In this document: positions 10,823 through 19,699 of the stretch, piece by piece
Numbering within the stretch: the first letter of the stretch is position 1
Layout of the letters: each line of letters opens with the position of its first letter
Assembly: GCA_964036045.1 (NCBI GenBank)
Contig: OZ038379.1
Location: forward strand, 106,966,025-107,030,024
Direction of reading: 5' to 3'
DNA length: 64,000 nt
Origin: Eutreptiella sp. 'Long Island Sound 2002'
Lineage: Eukaryota > Euglenozoa > Euglenophyceae > Eutreptiales > Eutreptiaceae
Translations under genes and position numbers: made by a program
Notes under the pieces: model-generated
The model's input: only the letters and a program-made list of their open reading frames with translations
Told to the model about the DNA's origin: nothing
The model's database searches: none

Positions 10823-10828
10823 TCATCA
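10823..10828 (-). other. Tandem TGA stops between RT and RNase H
   Basis: Two consecutive in-frame TGA codons directly follow a YLGFDVGYG motif, the end of the RT connection where gypsy elements normally read straight on. The frame continues on the other side with coherent protein. Two TGG to TGA changes are the likely origin, because Trp-Trp would fit here. Confidence 0.75.
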
Positions 10829-12094
10829 GCCATACCCCACGTCGAAACCCAAATACTCCATCTCCTCTTTCATTAACTCACATTTTTCGAGTTTGATTCG
10901 GAGATGGTTTTCTTGACAGACAATGAAAAATTCACGGAGGAGAAGGACATGGTCCTCTTTAGTATTAGTACCCAAACTCACGTCGTCGATGTGAGCCTCC
11001 ATTTCTGCAAGCCGGGAAATCAACTCCTGTACTAGAGGCCTGCGCCTCAGTATGTACAAAATTTTGTTCATAAGCTCTTGGAAGAGCGCTGGGGCATTAG
11101 CCAGCCCGAAAGGCATAACCTTCCACTTGAAGACGCGCCCCTTAGGGGTTATAAAAGCCAGCAGCTCCTGAGCTGCGGCGGTTAGGTCCACCTGCCAGAA
11201 ACCAGAGCGTTTGTCCATTTTGGTCTTATACCTGCATTTGGCAATACACTCCAGGGTATTTTCCATGTTAGGAATACTCCCTGAGTGGTTCCGGGTTTTC
11301 TTGTTGACCTCACCATAGTATACAACCAACCGTAGGGCAGTCGACCCTGGTTTGGCAACCAGGAAACAGGGACTGCAGTGATGGGGGTAGTGCCCCTGCT
11401 GATATTCTTCAACGAGGCCAGCATCAATACATTCCTGGATCCGGTGCTCCATTTCTTCAACCTGTTCCTGTGGAGCGGAATAGGGACGACGCCTCACTCG
11501 CGTCTTTTCAAACTCGGGTTTCAGTTTCAGGTCCATCTGGACCAGTTTTTTACAAGAGAGGGGAGGTCGCAAGGCGCCGAACACCTCCTCATAGGTTATC
11601 AGCAGTTTCTTCAGGCGGGGGTCTAGGATAAGACTCTCGAGTTTCTGCAGGACATCCTCCTCAGCATGGAGGTTGCTCTTTCCATGTTCTTTACTTTTCT
11701 GCCGATCAGCAGTTTCGACAGGCACAGAACCATCGTCCCATTCAGGGGAACATTGCTGCCCATAGTGCAGAGAATACACTAGAGGTATCTTAGGATCAGG
11801 CAGCGTACAGGACTCATCGTCCTCCTCAGACCAGATGGAGGATTTCAAGGTTTGTCTGAGGTATTGCAGCCGCTCTTGGCGCTCAATACCTTCGGCCTTC
11901 AGGTACAACAGCCGCCGGGGATCCTGAGTGTCATGCTCAGACAATGGCATGTTATTAGCAGCAGGCCGCGCCAGAGCATCAGCACTCCGGGCGAGGGGTT
12001 CACCTGTGTGCATAGGCTGCATGTGTAGCACTGGCTTCCCAACAGGGGAAGCGGTTTCAGAGGTTGACTCTAGATCTACCTCCTCTAGCAACAG
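10826..12094 (-). CDS. pol: reverse transcriptase
   Basis: 421 codons from 12,091. Recognisable Ty3/gypsy RT motifs occur in order: RLVVYYGEVNKKT (usually RLVVDYRxLN; the Asp is Tyr here), TKMDKRSGFWQV with the first catalytic Asp, FKWKVMPFGLANAPALFQ, then EAHIDDVSLGT, which replaces YVDDI but keeps the Asp pair, and finally EEMEYLGF. The N-terminal third is an acidic linker. It is in the same frame as the preceding linker ORF (separated by one TAG) and the following RNase H-integrase ORF (separated by two TGA). The Asp-to-Tyr change in the second motif and the IDD active site are departures from consensus, so activity is doubtful. Confidence 0.9.
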   Translation of the reverse strand: MLLEEVDLESTSETASPVGKPVLHMQPMHTGEPLARSADALARPAANNMPLSEHDTQDPRRLLYLKAEGIERQERLQYLRQTLKSSIWSEEDDESCTLPDPKIPLVYSLHYGQQCSPEWDDGSVPVETADRQKSKEHGKSNLHAEEDVLQKLESLILDPRLKKLLITYEEVFGALRPPLSCKKLVQMDLKLKPEFEKTRVRRRPYSAPQEQVEEMEHRIQECIDAGLVEEYQQGHYPHHCSPCFLVAKPGSTALRLVVYYGEVNKKTRNHSGSIPNMENTLECIAKCRYKTKMDKRSGFWQVDLTAAAQELLAFITPKGRVFKWKVMPFGLANAPALFQELMNKILYILRRRPLVQELISRLAEMEAHIDDVSLGTNTKEDHVLLLREFFIVCQENHLRIKLEKCELMKEEMEYLGFDVGYG

Positions 12095-12565
12095 CTAGGC
12101 TAGGAAGGCACTATGTTTTAGGTCAACACAGCTGGGATCAACAGAAGGGATAGTGCTGGCGATCTCAGACAGTTGGTCGTCAGCATCCTCTTTTACAGCT
12201 GCAGGTTCCAGATAGTCCATGGGAGACTCACACCCTGTAAGTGTGGCAGATAGGTGCTCAGGAGGGCGATTTTTGAGATCAAAAAGGGTCAGGCCACGAT
12301 TTTCGGCCACGACTTCTTTCAGTAGCACCTGGTCTAGGTCACACAGGGGTACAGGATTGAGAGATCCATCGACGATGGACAGGAAGCTGGCCCCCTCAGG
12401 GGCCTGCATAGCTGTGTCTGAGTCCTCAGGCACATAGATGGGGCCGTCGGGGAGTTGCACTCTTCCCACGGTCATTCGATCTAGCATACGGCGCCAGTAA
12501 GCATGTTCACCAGAGCAGCCCCAGTCAGGGCATGACAACCCTTCCTCCCTCATCAGCGATTTTGG
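12095..12565 (-). CDS. pol: protease-RT linker region
   Basis: 152 codons from the Met at 12,553, with the frame open from 12,565. There is no catalytic motif. Position and composition fit the spacer between protease and RT in gypsy elements. It ends in a single TAG at 12,095-12,097, and the RT ORF begins in the same frame. The frame differs from gag-protease, and the two frames do not overlap: gag-protease stops at 12,598 and this frame has a TAA at 12,566-12,568. A single programmed frameshift could therefore not join them in this copy. Confidence 0.7.
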   Translation of the reverse strand, partial: PKSLMREEGLSCPDWGCSGEHAYWRRMLDRMTVGRVQLPDGPIYVPEDSDTAMQAPEGASFLSIVDGSLNPVPLCDLDQVLLKEVVAENRGLTLFDLKNRPPEHLSATLTGCESPMDYLEPAAVKEDADDQLSEIASTIPSVDPSCVDLKHSAFLA

Positions 12566-12597
12566 TTAGAAGCTTCGCGAGCAGGGAGAAGGGGGAG

Positions 12598-13203
12598 TTA
12601 GCATACGCTAGGACCATTGCTTTCCAGAAGAAACAGAAAGCATTCTTCAGTTGTGATGTGCTGTTGTTGGCTCGCAAACAATTCCACCTGGATCTCATCC
12701 AGGTTTACCTGAAGGGCCGCCAGTCCATTTTCAAGAACGTGACGGGCCAATTGGTAGTTTTCAGTACGATAGTTAGTCTTGGATGCGTAGCGCAACCCAG
12801 ACTCTTTTCGTCCTGACAGCTCCAAAGGTACGGAGAATAGCCCGTTGCCAACGTCGCAGTGCAAAGAATAGGGACGCTGGACAGACAGCATTTTTACCTG
12901 GGGGTTTCTTCGTAGGAAGTCGGTACCAATGACGATGCCAAAGGCGTCGGTGTCCAACACTCTGCAGTGTCGGGTCACGGTTTTGTCGCCCAGACATATA
13001 GTCTCATCGACGCCCCCCAAGGAATGGATGGTACGCCCATCCCCTACTCTTATGGCCACGGTCTTAGTTCTCTTGAAAGTCTTTAGCAGGCGCCGGGCCA
13101 CTATGGAAAGTGTTGCACCGGTGTCAAGCACCGCTCGAAGAACTTGATCCCCGATTTTCACGAGGATCCAGAAAACCAAGTCCTCCTCTTCGGAGCCGCC
13201 CCC
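12598..13203 (-). CDS. Retroviral-type aspartic protease
   Basis: Same frame as gag. The active-site motif VLRAVLDTGATLSIV lies about 25 residues after the preceding TAG stop, and a hydrophobic GIVIGTDFL segment about 70 residues later is the usual second conserved block (I-G-x-D-hL). Length (~200 residues) is generous for the family, and the C-terminal part is probably linker. The protease matures the gag-pol polyprotein. Its frame closes with TAA at 12,598-12,600. Confidence 0.85.
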   Translation of the reverse strand, partial: GGGSEEEDLVFWILVKIGDQVLRAVLDTGATLSIVARRLLKTFKRTKTVAIRVGDGRTIHSLGGVDETICLGDKTVTRHCRVLDTDAFGIVIGTDFLRRNPQVKMLSVQRPYSLHCDVGNGLFSVPLELSGRKESGLRYASKTNYRTENYQLARHVLENGLAALQVNLDEIQVELFASQQQHITTEECFLFLLESNGPSVC

Positions 13204-13893
13204 CTACTCCTCATCAGGGAACTTGACATCCATCCCTGCAGCAATGAGGGACCTGGCCATCCAGGCCAAGCGCCTCTTCTTAGAGTTATTCCCCTCAGGG
13301 GTAGCGTTATCGCCTTGGGGGCTCTTCTTGGGCTCACCTGCGGCAGGAGCGGGTGTAGCAGCAGGAGTGGGCGTAGCAACGGGCGCTGATGAGCGCCTCT
13401 GGGGGTTAGGAGGTCCATTTTTGCCACCCCCCTTGCCACCTCCTTTACCACCTTTATCCCCATTCGGGGGATTTCTGGTGGGTGTTTGGGTCTTCTGGCG
13501 TTCTGCCTCCTGACGCTTGATTTTGTCACTCTCGCGTTTCTTTATGTGGCATTCGTCCTCGTAGTGACGACATTTGCCACAATAACCACAGGTGATGGTA
13601 CACCTGAAATGGTCCTGATGGGTCACAGGTTTCCCATCTTTGGTATGCTGCTGACGTTTCATCTGCAGCATACAGCTACTGCGGTGATCGCAGTCAGAGG
13701 CATGACAGGGCTCCCACTTGTCATTGACAGGTTTGCAGTAGAACACAGGGGGGGTACCTGCATCAAGTTTAACCTCATTAATGGCACGTAGGTTACCCCT
13801 CCCCTTACCACCTCCCTGGTTGGCGTTAGTGGGATTTTTAGGCCCTTTCCCTTCGCCACATTCAGGGGTAGGGGTACCACCTCGACCCAAATG
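13204..13893 (-). CDS. gag: nucleocapsid with CCHC zinc knuckle
   Basis: About 229 codons in the same frame as the capsid part, opened after a single TAG (13,894-13,896) and closed by another TAG (13,204-13,206). The motif CGYCGKCRHYEDEC is a CX2CX4HX4C zinc knuckle, the RNA-binding signature of nucleocapsid. It is followed by a basic KRESDKIKRQEAER stretch and a Gly/Lys/Pro-rich tract. Just upstream, CDHRSSC with nearby Cys and His residues could form a second, non-canonical metal site. Confidence 0.88.
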   Translation of the reverse strand, partial: HLGRGGTPTPECGEGKGPKNPTNANQGGGKGRGNLRAINEVKLDAGTPPVFYCKPVNDKWEPCHASDCDHRSSCMLQMKRQQHTKDGKPVTHQDHFRCTITCGYCGKCRHYEDECHIKKRESDKIKRQEAERQKTQTPTRNPPNGDKGGKGGGKGGGKNGPPNPQRRSSAPVATPTPAATPAPAAGEPKKSPQGDNATPEGNNSKKRRLAWMARSLIAAGMDVKFPDEE

Positions 13894-14862
13894 CTACTTG
13901 AGGAATTTCTCCATGTGGGCGTCATTCTCCCCCTCAAGAGCCAGCTCAATCAAGAGGTCCACCAGTTCATCGTACGAGTGGGTCCGACTCTTCCTCTCAG
14001 AGGTAGAGCGGCAATCATCCCACGTACGTTGGGGGATTATACTCATGAGCCACAGGTGGGGCGCAGTGGCTCCGTAGGAGCCCACGTTCATCCTCAAAAA
14101 CAAGTACTTCAAGTCGCACACATATTCAGAAATTCGCGCAGCGGATGGAAACTCAGGGAGCATAGGTAGCTCCTCTATCTGTGTGCGCACACTGAGGTCA
14201 GTCCCATAGACTGGGAATGTTTTATTCAACCTCAGGAGTACCTCTGCCCAGGTGGAACAGGTTTTCACAATCTGTTTGACCTGTTTTTGCAAAAATTTCT
14301 TTTTGCATGAGCGTTTCAGCAGTGAACATCTGGTGGCCACATCCACATGGGATTGGCCAGTCAGCAAAAGAAACTCAGCAAATTCTTCTGCCCATTCGGG
14401 CAGATTTTTGGGGTCGAACTCCGGCAGTTCCAGCTGGATGTTCGCCTGGGCAATAGGTCTGCCCGTCTTTCCACCCCCCGGAGTTAGGGCTGAAGGCGAC
14501 ACACCGGCAAGAGGTGCCAGGGCTGACAGCCCTCTTTTCTCAATCTCTGTGACAGGCACGTCCTGTAGTTCAGCCATGGGCACTGTCCTGGCACGGGGGT
14601 GAAAGGGGCTGGGGCAGGTGACCTTAGGTAACAGCCTTGAGACCCTTGATCTCTTAAGATCTTCGGCCAGGGTACTCAGTCCGGGAGAGGGGGAGGACAC
14701 CTCTGGCTTGGGTAAGGGTTCTGCAATACCCAGTTTCGCCTTAATGGCCTCCGATAGGGCCGTCACATCTGGATCTTCTGATCCAGACAGAAGTTTGGCC
14801 AGCAGTTCGGCCGTATGATCCAGGGCACCGTAGGTTGGCCTTGGATGATGTTGTTCCTCAAC
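13894..14862 (-). CDS. gag: capsid region
   Basis: Open from the TGA at 14,863-14,865 to the TAG at 13,894-13,896. The protein starts with a Ser/Pro-rich segment, then has a helical, charged region around LPEFDPKNLPEWAEEFAEF and a Trp-containing block near the C-terminus, as in Ty3/gypsy gag (retrotrans_gag family) proteins. There is no enzyme motif. The stop that ends it falls just before the nucleocapsid module. It encodes the particle-forming protein of the element. Confidence 0.75.
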   Translation of the reverse strand, partial: VEEQHHPRPTYGALDHTAELLAKLLSGSEDPDVTALSEAIKAKLGIAEPLPKPEVSSPSPGLSTLAEDLKRSRVSRLLPKVTCPSPFHPRARTVPMAELQDVPVTEIEKRGLSALAPLAGVSPSALTPGGGKTGRPIAQANIQLELPEFDPKNLPEWAEEFAEFLLLTGQSHVDVATRCSLLKRSCKKKFLQKQVKQIVKTCSTWAEVLLRLNKTFPVYGTDLSVRTQIEELPMLPEFPSAARISEYVCDLKYLFLRMNVGSYGATAPHLWLMSIIPQRTWDDCRSTSERKSRTHSYDELVDLLIELALEGENDAHMEKFLK

Positions 14863-15330
14863 TCAAGTCGGGCCCACATCGGGACCCCTTGGTGTTGGAC
14901 AACATGCTCTTGGATACTCGGGTCTGGGTCGTCTTGGCAGGGATGCTGTCTCGGCTCTGTCGGACGGCGGGCCCGAGTGCGTGTAGGACCCTAGGTTTGT
15001 ACGTGGTCTGGATCCATGTACTGCCAATGGCTCCTCTCCATCTTCTCCACGAATGGATTTGTAGTACTCCTCATGGAGGATGTATTCATCCACTTTCTTC
15101 CTCAGTTCCTCATACTCCTCAGGGCCTTCAATCGCTGTTGAGGATGAAGCCGGACAGGCGGATCGGGCAACTGAGGCTGCTACACGCCTGTGGAGATGAC
15201 CAAGGCTGTCTCCACCGTGGGCCGCTAAGACCTCGGTGGTAAGAACTGTATTCTCTTCCCCCTTCTGCCTTCTGGATATCCTTGGGACCGAGATGCGCCA
15301 CTGAGATGTTGTGGAGCTCGGTAAGGTGGT
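14863..15330 (-). pseudogene. gag: N-terminal region, cut off by TGA
   Basis: Minus-strand frame open from 15,330, in the same frame as the capsid part but separated from it by one TGA (14,863-14,865). The product has an acidic/basic alternating stretch EEYEELRKKVDEYILHEEYY, typical of gag N-terminal helices. No ATG lies early in this frame. The nearest good start, ATGGCCCAGCCTATG near 15,350, is in a neighbouring frame, so either a small indel has occurred or translation starts elsewhere. Confidence 0.5.
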
Positions 15331-15480
15331 TCACTCATAGGCTGGGCCATGCTGCCCATTTGCACTTGGACAGTTCTGATGGGCCAGGTCCTGACGCTTG
15401 GCGTGGACATGATGAACTTGTTGTTGAGCTTTGTGTGCTGCACTTCTTCTCAGGGTCGGTTCAAAAGGTCACAAGGGACT

Positions 15481-15493
15481 GTCTCTGCTACCG
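15481..15493 (-). other. Primer-binding site (tRNA-iMet-like)
   Basis: On the minus strand, CGGTAGCAGAGAC starts immediately inside the 5' LTR. It matches the usual initiator-Met binding site TGGTATCAGAGCC at 10 of 13 positions. This is the expected place for the minus-strand primer site. Confidence 0.7.
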
Positions 15494-16190
15494 GAAAGAT
15501 GTCCTTGATTTATGCCCTAGATATGTTGATGAAATCCTGCAGGTTTTGTAGTTGAAAACCCAAACGAAAGCAGCAAGTAGAGCAAGAACAGGATGTGGAT
15601 CGAATCAATGATTGGCTTTGGAATCCAGTGTAACACAGAAGGGCTGCAGATAGACAATGCAGGTTTATACACAAAGATTCAATCACAAATGGATAATACA
15701 AACGATTTTATATGAAAATTGGACTGACTCAGGCCTCCAAGATAGCTTCAGGCACTTCATGTGCACTCTTTTGGGTGAAATGGTGCTGGTTAGGAATATG
15801 GGGCATAGATGTCAGGCCAACAAAGAAAATGACTTGGCGGAGCAACTGTATTCAGAAACAGTTGAAAAGGGGGACCACAATAAGTTGTAGAAACAATTGA
15901 GTATAGGGGTCTTGGGGTGGGAGACCACTAGGCTTAACCTCCAAGGCCTAAAGCATGAAATGCCTATTTTATTTCGGTATATCCTCCATGAAGGAAGGTA
16001 CCTCCGCTCAGTTGAGTTTTAGGGGTGAACTTCATGGGGGGCTAGGGTCACAACCCTAGTTACTTTGAAAAAGTGTACTCTAGGCTTCAAAAGAGAGATA
16101 AAAACACTTAAGTTTGTCTTAGCATCAACAAAAGGGTTTCAAGGGGGGCTTGGCCTGGATGAAGCCCTCCAAGAAAGACATGGCAGTGAC
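15494..16190 (-). repeat. 5' LTR
   Basis: Right-hand LTR, upstream for the minus-strand element and carrying its promoter. It matches 5,234-5,930 over the full 697 bp with about 25 substitutions. No TATA box or polyadenylation signal could be assigned with confidence. Confidence 0.95.
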
Positions 16191-16927
16191 TTTTTCTGCA
16201 CGGAGCGGGCCACACGCCACCGAGTATGGAAGACAAGACCGCCCAAGGCCGCCGCCAACGGAAGAACCGCACGAGCGTGAACAAGCAAGAAGGGCGCGGG
16301 AAGCCATTGAGGGGCGAAAAAGAGCAGGGGAGGGAAGGAATACGCGACAAATCGCAGACCCCGCGCCCGGGAACACAAAGGAACTGCCACCCACGCCCCT
16401 GCCACACCCTACAGGGCACAAGTCCACAACAAATCACAGCGGGACGGAGGCGGGAAGAAGGAGACGACGCACGAAGAGGCCGCCAACACCGCGGAAAGAG
16501 AAATGGATGGTATGAGTGCATGCCACCGCGAATGAAATGCACATACAAGAAGAGCAAGAGGTAATGTTGTCCGTTGCCCACAAGCAAGTGACGGAAACAA
16601 CAAGCAAGAGCAAGCGAGGCAACGCCATGGTACACGCACGCCGCGTGACCAAACAACCAATCCCCACGCACGCCACGCTCCGAAAAGTGGCCAACGCTAT
16701 ACAAGTGGTATGGAGAAAAACCAGCACACAGCCACACACACACAAACCACGTTAGGAGACACCGCCGCCGCAGGAACGCAGACACCCATCACCGCCAACG
16801 AAGTGTACATGTCATCGTCGAGGCCGCCACCCCCACAACAGCCCACACCCCCACCCCTCCTTTGTTTCACAGGATCAAGAAGCAGAGGAAGAAGAGGACC
16901 CAGAACACAAGGAAGCAGGCAAGGAAA
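16191..16927 (+). repeat. R1-related repeat, right block
   Basis: Continues the R1 family on the far side of the LTR element: 16,220-16,500 matches about 4,700-5,010. The remainder, up to the tail of the host LINE at 16,928, is unique in this window and carries no recognisable gene. Confidence 0.65.
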
Positions 16928-16946
16928 GGTGGGTAGGTAGATAGGT
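16928..16946 (-). other. ACCT-type 3' tail of host LINE
   Basis: Minus strand reads ACCTATCTACCTACCCACC, a degenerate ACCT repeat of the same kind as the tail of the giant LINE at 56,481-56,495. It marks the 3' terminus of the host LINE against R1 sequence. The matching 5' target duplication would lie beyond the right window edge. Confidence 0.6.
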
Positions 16947-19078
16947 GCACTCGGTCCTGGAGAGGCGTCCCATGGTTCCCCCTGGCGTCGCCCCTGTGAC
17001 GAACAGGAGAAGGCTCCGCGCGTGAAGAGGGGAGGCGGCTTACATCCCGCTAGACCTGACTGTTGGCCCCCAACAAAGCGCCCCTGGGCAACACCGGGAG
17101 GGCTGATCGCCGCCGGCGTGACGTGCTTGTCTCGCCGGGAGGGTGTGCCCCCGTGCTTGCGCACGTCCCCTCCTTTGGGCGGAACCCTAGAGGTTCACCG
17201 GACTTCCTGGCGTATCCCGTTCCCAAGGCATGCATGCATGTTATTGGTACTAGGGTTCCGAGGCGCTTGGGTGTCGCACGCTCCGCCTCGAGTCCCAAAG
17301 CAGCACAGGCCTTGGGATGCAGCCTTACCCCCGGTCTCCGGATCTCGTTTGGCCGGGTCACCTGCATGGCACGGGCTGCCTCAGTGCCCGGGCTGTGGGC
17401 ACTGGGTTTCCTACTGTTGTGCGGCGTTTATGTTTGGGGCCGGGTCGCGGTAGGGTGTGGGTTTTGTTAACCCCGCCAGTCCTGGCTGGGGTCTTGGGTG
17501 GGTGTGTTTGGGCACGGTTTGTGGTGTTGTCCCTCTTTTGCCGGCTGTTTGTGGTGTTCGTGGTTGGGCTTAGGTTTCGGCCTGCTTATGGGACGTGTGT
17601 GGTTGCGTGCGCGCTCCGCTTGCCCTCCGCCGTTTCCGGTTCCGGTGTGAGGTGTGGGCGTGCGTGCTGGGCCCGGGTTTCAGCTGTGCCCCACCCTTCT
17701 TGGCTGGGTTGTCGGGGTGTGTTTTTTGCGCTTTGTTTTTTTTGGTTTGGTCTTTCGGTGTCCGTTGCTGGGTGTCCCTGTCCCGGGCCTTCTGGCCCCT
17801 GTCCCCCCATCCCCTTTCTTTCGGGCTGGGCTGCTGGCTCTTTTTTTTTTTTTTCTCGTGGTGTGTGTCTGCATGTGTCGGTGTCCCTTTTCCCGATGGG
17901 CCGCTGTTCCTGGCTTGGTGTTGCTGGGTTTGGCTGGGTGGTCCCCGGGTGCCTCTTTGGGGGTCCTGTCTTCGGTGCCTTCTGGGTGGGGGGTTTGGCC
18001 GCCTCTTGTGGTGTTGGCGGGCGGTTTGGTGGCTGTGCGCTGTTTTCGCGCCCCCCCCCCCCCTCCCCCTCCTGTTTTCCTCTTTTCGGGGGGGCCTGCC
18101 TGTACCTCCCTCTGCCTTCCCTGGGCTGGCGCACGCACTTGCCCGCTTTCAGTGTGGTCTTCTGGGCTGCTGTTGGCGGTAGCGTTCTGTTTGGCCGTGT
18201 TCCGGCCCCGTGGGTCGGGTGGGCTATGTACACGTTGGGCTCGGCGCCCCTTCCTGCCGGGTTAGGTCCTGGGTCTGCCGGCTGGGCGGCTGCGCCAGGC
18301 GGCTGCGTGTGGCTCTGGGTTAGGGGGCTGGGGTTGTTCGTGTCCTTTCTCCTCTGCGGTGCCGGTTTTAACCTTCTGGGTGGTCCGCCACCGTTGTTGC
18401 CGGGCGTGCGGTGGCCCCTTGTGTGGCCTGCGGTGCCGGTGTGTGGCCTGCTGGTGCGGCGCCTTCCAGGGTGTGCGGTGGCTTGCTTCGGTTTGTCCTT
18501 CAGGTTAGGGTCAGTCGTGCCGTGTTGTGCCGCTCTTTGCCGCGTCGCGTCGCGTCGTGCTGTGGCGCGTTGCACTGTGGCGCGCTGTGGTGCGGTGTGC
18601 CGTGGTCTCGCGTTGTGCCGTGGTGGGTCAGTGGAGGTCAGCCTGGCCTGTGTCGTGGTGCGGAGTGCGGGCCGGAGTGTGGCTGGCTGGTGGCTGGGGG
18701 GTGCGGTTAGGTGTGGGTGTCTTGCTGGGTCCGCGCTGTGGGGGCCTGGGCGTGCCGCTCGGGCTGGTGGGTTGGGTAGGCGTCCGTGGGGTTCCCCTCC
18801 CTGGGGGCCTGTGCCTTGGTCCCGTGTCCTCATGGGGTCCCGGTCCCCAGTCCTGGTCGCCGTGGCCGTGCCTTCGTCCTCTTCCGGTGCTTGTGAGGTG
18901 GCCCTTGTGGTGGCCGGGGTCGTCGCGTTGCGGTGAGGGCGTGGTGGTGCGCCGTGCGGCGGCGTTCCCTACGGCTTCCTGTGTTGGTGTGGCCCGTTCT
19001 CCCCATGTAGGTGTGCCCTCCATCCCCCGTGTGGCTTCCGGTGGCTGGTGGGTGTGCGCTGGTGTGATCCGTACGGCG
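16947..19078 (-). other. 3' UTR of host LINE
   Basis: About 2.1 kb downstream of the last conserved ORF. It is T/G-rich on the plus strand. Large ORFs (for instance 17,317-18,936 plus and 17,586-18,833 minus) are compositional, with no motif. I found no copy of the 65-bp minisatellite here, unlike the UTRs of the giant LINE. Confidence 0.5.
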
Positions 19079-19699
19079 TCAGATGCTTGCTTCGGCGGTG
19101 CGTGTTGGGGGGTGCGCCCCCGGGAGTCGTGCGGCGTTAGGTGGGGGTGGGGCGGCGCTGTTCCCACCGTCGTGGTATGCCCTTCCTGGGTGTGGGTCGT
19201 GGCGTTTGCCGTGGTGCCCTTTTCCTCCGTGTCTCGGTCCCCGCTCCTGCCCCTTCCTGGTTCTTGGGTGGTTTCCTGCCCCCATGTGGTGTCTCTTCCG
19301 GCGCCCTGTCCCTATCGGTGCCTGCCCCAACTTGGGACTCCTCCGTGCCCTCTTGCCTGAGTGCCCCTTGGTGTCCCTTGCCCTCCCCTTGCCCTTGTCC
19401 CTCACCTTCCTGGTGTGGTGGTGGCGCGGTGGGGAGGGGGCGCCGATGGCCCAGGCCTGGGGGTGGGTGGCCTGGAGCCATTGGCGGAGGGCCTGGGGGG
19501 TGTAGGGGGGGCGGTGGCCCTGGAGCGCATCACGGAGGAGGGCCTGCCATGCCGCTTGCAGCATGATGGCCTCCGGGGCGGCCTCTTTGGGGTCGGCGGG
19601 GGTGCGGGTGCGCATCTCCTCGAGGGTATGCACCATGTGCACCCCATCTTGCCTTCCCGCTCCCCCGGCCCACTTCACCCAGCAACGGAGCTCCTGCAA
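19079..19699 (-). CDS. Host LINE ORF3 C-terminal domain
   Basis: A 206-codon ORF. Its first ~75 residues align by eye with 54,650-54,960 of the giant LINE: MQELRCWVKWA against LWELRKWARGE, and QAAWQALLRDAL against QAAWEAMLADAL. The rest is basic and Gly/His/Arg-rich. This is an unknown domain conserved between two diverged copies, which argues for selection at the protein level. It lies at the extreme 3' end of the coding region. Confidence 0.6.
   Translation of the reverse strand: MQELRCWVKWAGGAGRQDGVHMVHTLEEMRTRTPADPKEAAPEAIMLQAAWQALLRDALQGHRPPYTPQALRQWLQATHPQAWAIGAPSPPRHHHTRKVRDKGKGRARDTKGHSGKRARRSPKLGQAPIGTGRRKRHHMGAGNHPRTRKGQERGPRHGGKGHHGKRHDPHPGRAYHDGGNSAAPPPPNAARLPGAHPPTRTAEASI

Larger units (their letters stand above)
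5234..16190 (-). mobile_element. Complete Ty3/gypsy-type LTR retrotransposon (chromodomain-bearing)
   Basis: A 10.96 kb element transcribed leftwards, bounded by 697-bp direct LTRs that differ at roughly 25 positions (about 96 % identical by eye, no indels). Minus-strand order: 5' LTR (15,494-16,190), tRNA-iMet-like primer-binding site, gag, CCHC zinc knuckle, aspartic protease, linker, RT, RNase H, integrase and a chromodomain-like tail, then a 2.5 kb non-coding stretch, polypurine tract and 3' LTR (5,234-5,930). RT-RNase H-integrase order defines Ty3/gypsy (Metaviridae). The reading frame is broken by several single stop codons and one frame change, detailed in the parts below. The LTR termini are not clean TG...CA, and I could not identify a target-site duplication. 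R1-type repeat lies on both sides. Confidence 0.93.

Noticed and set aside
17317-18936. 539-codon plus-strand ORF and 415-codon minus-strand ORF in the host LINE 3' UTR
   Set aside because: They overlap each other on opposite strands with composition-driven products and no motifs.
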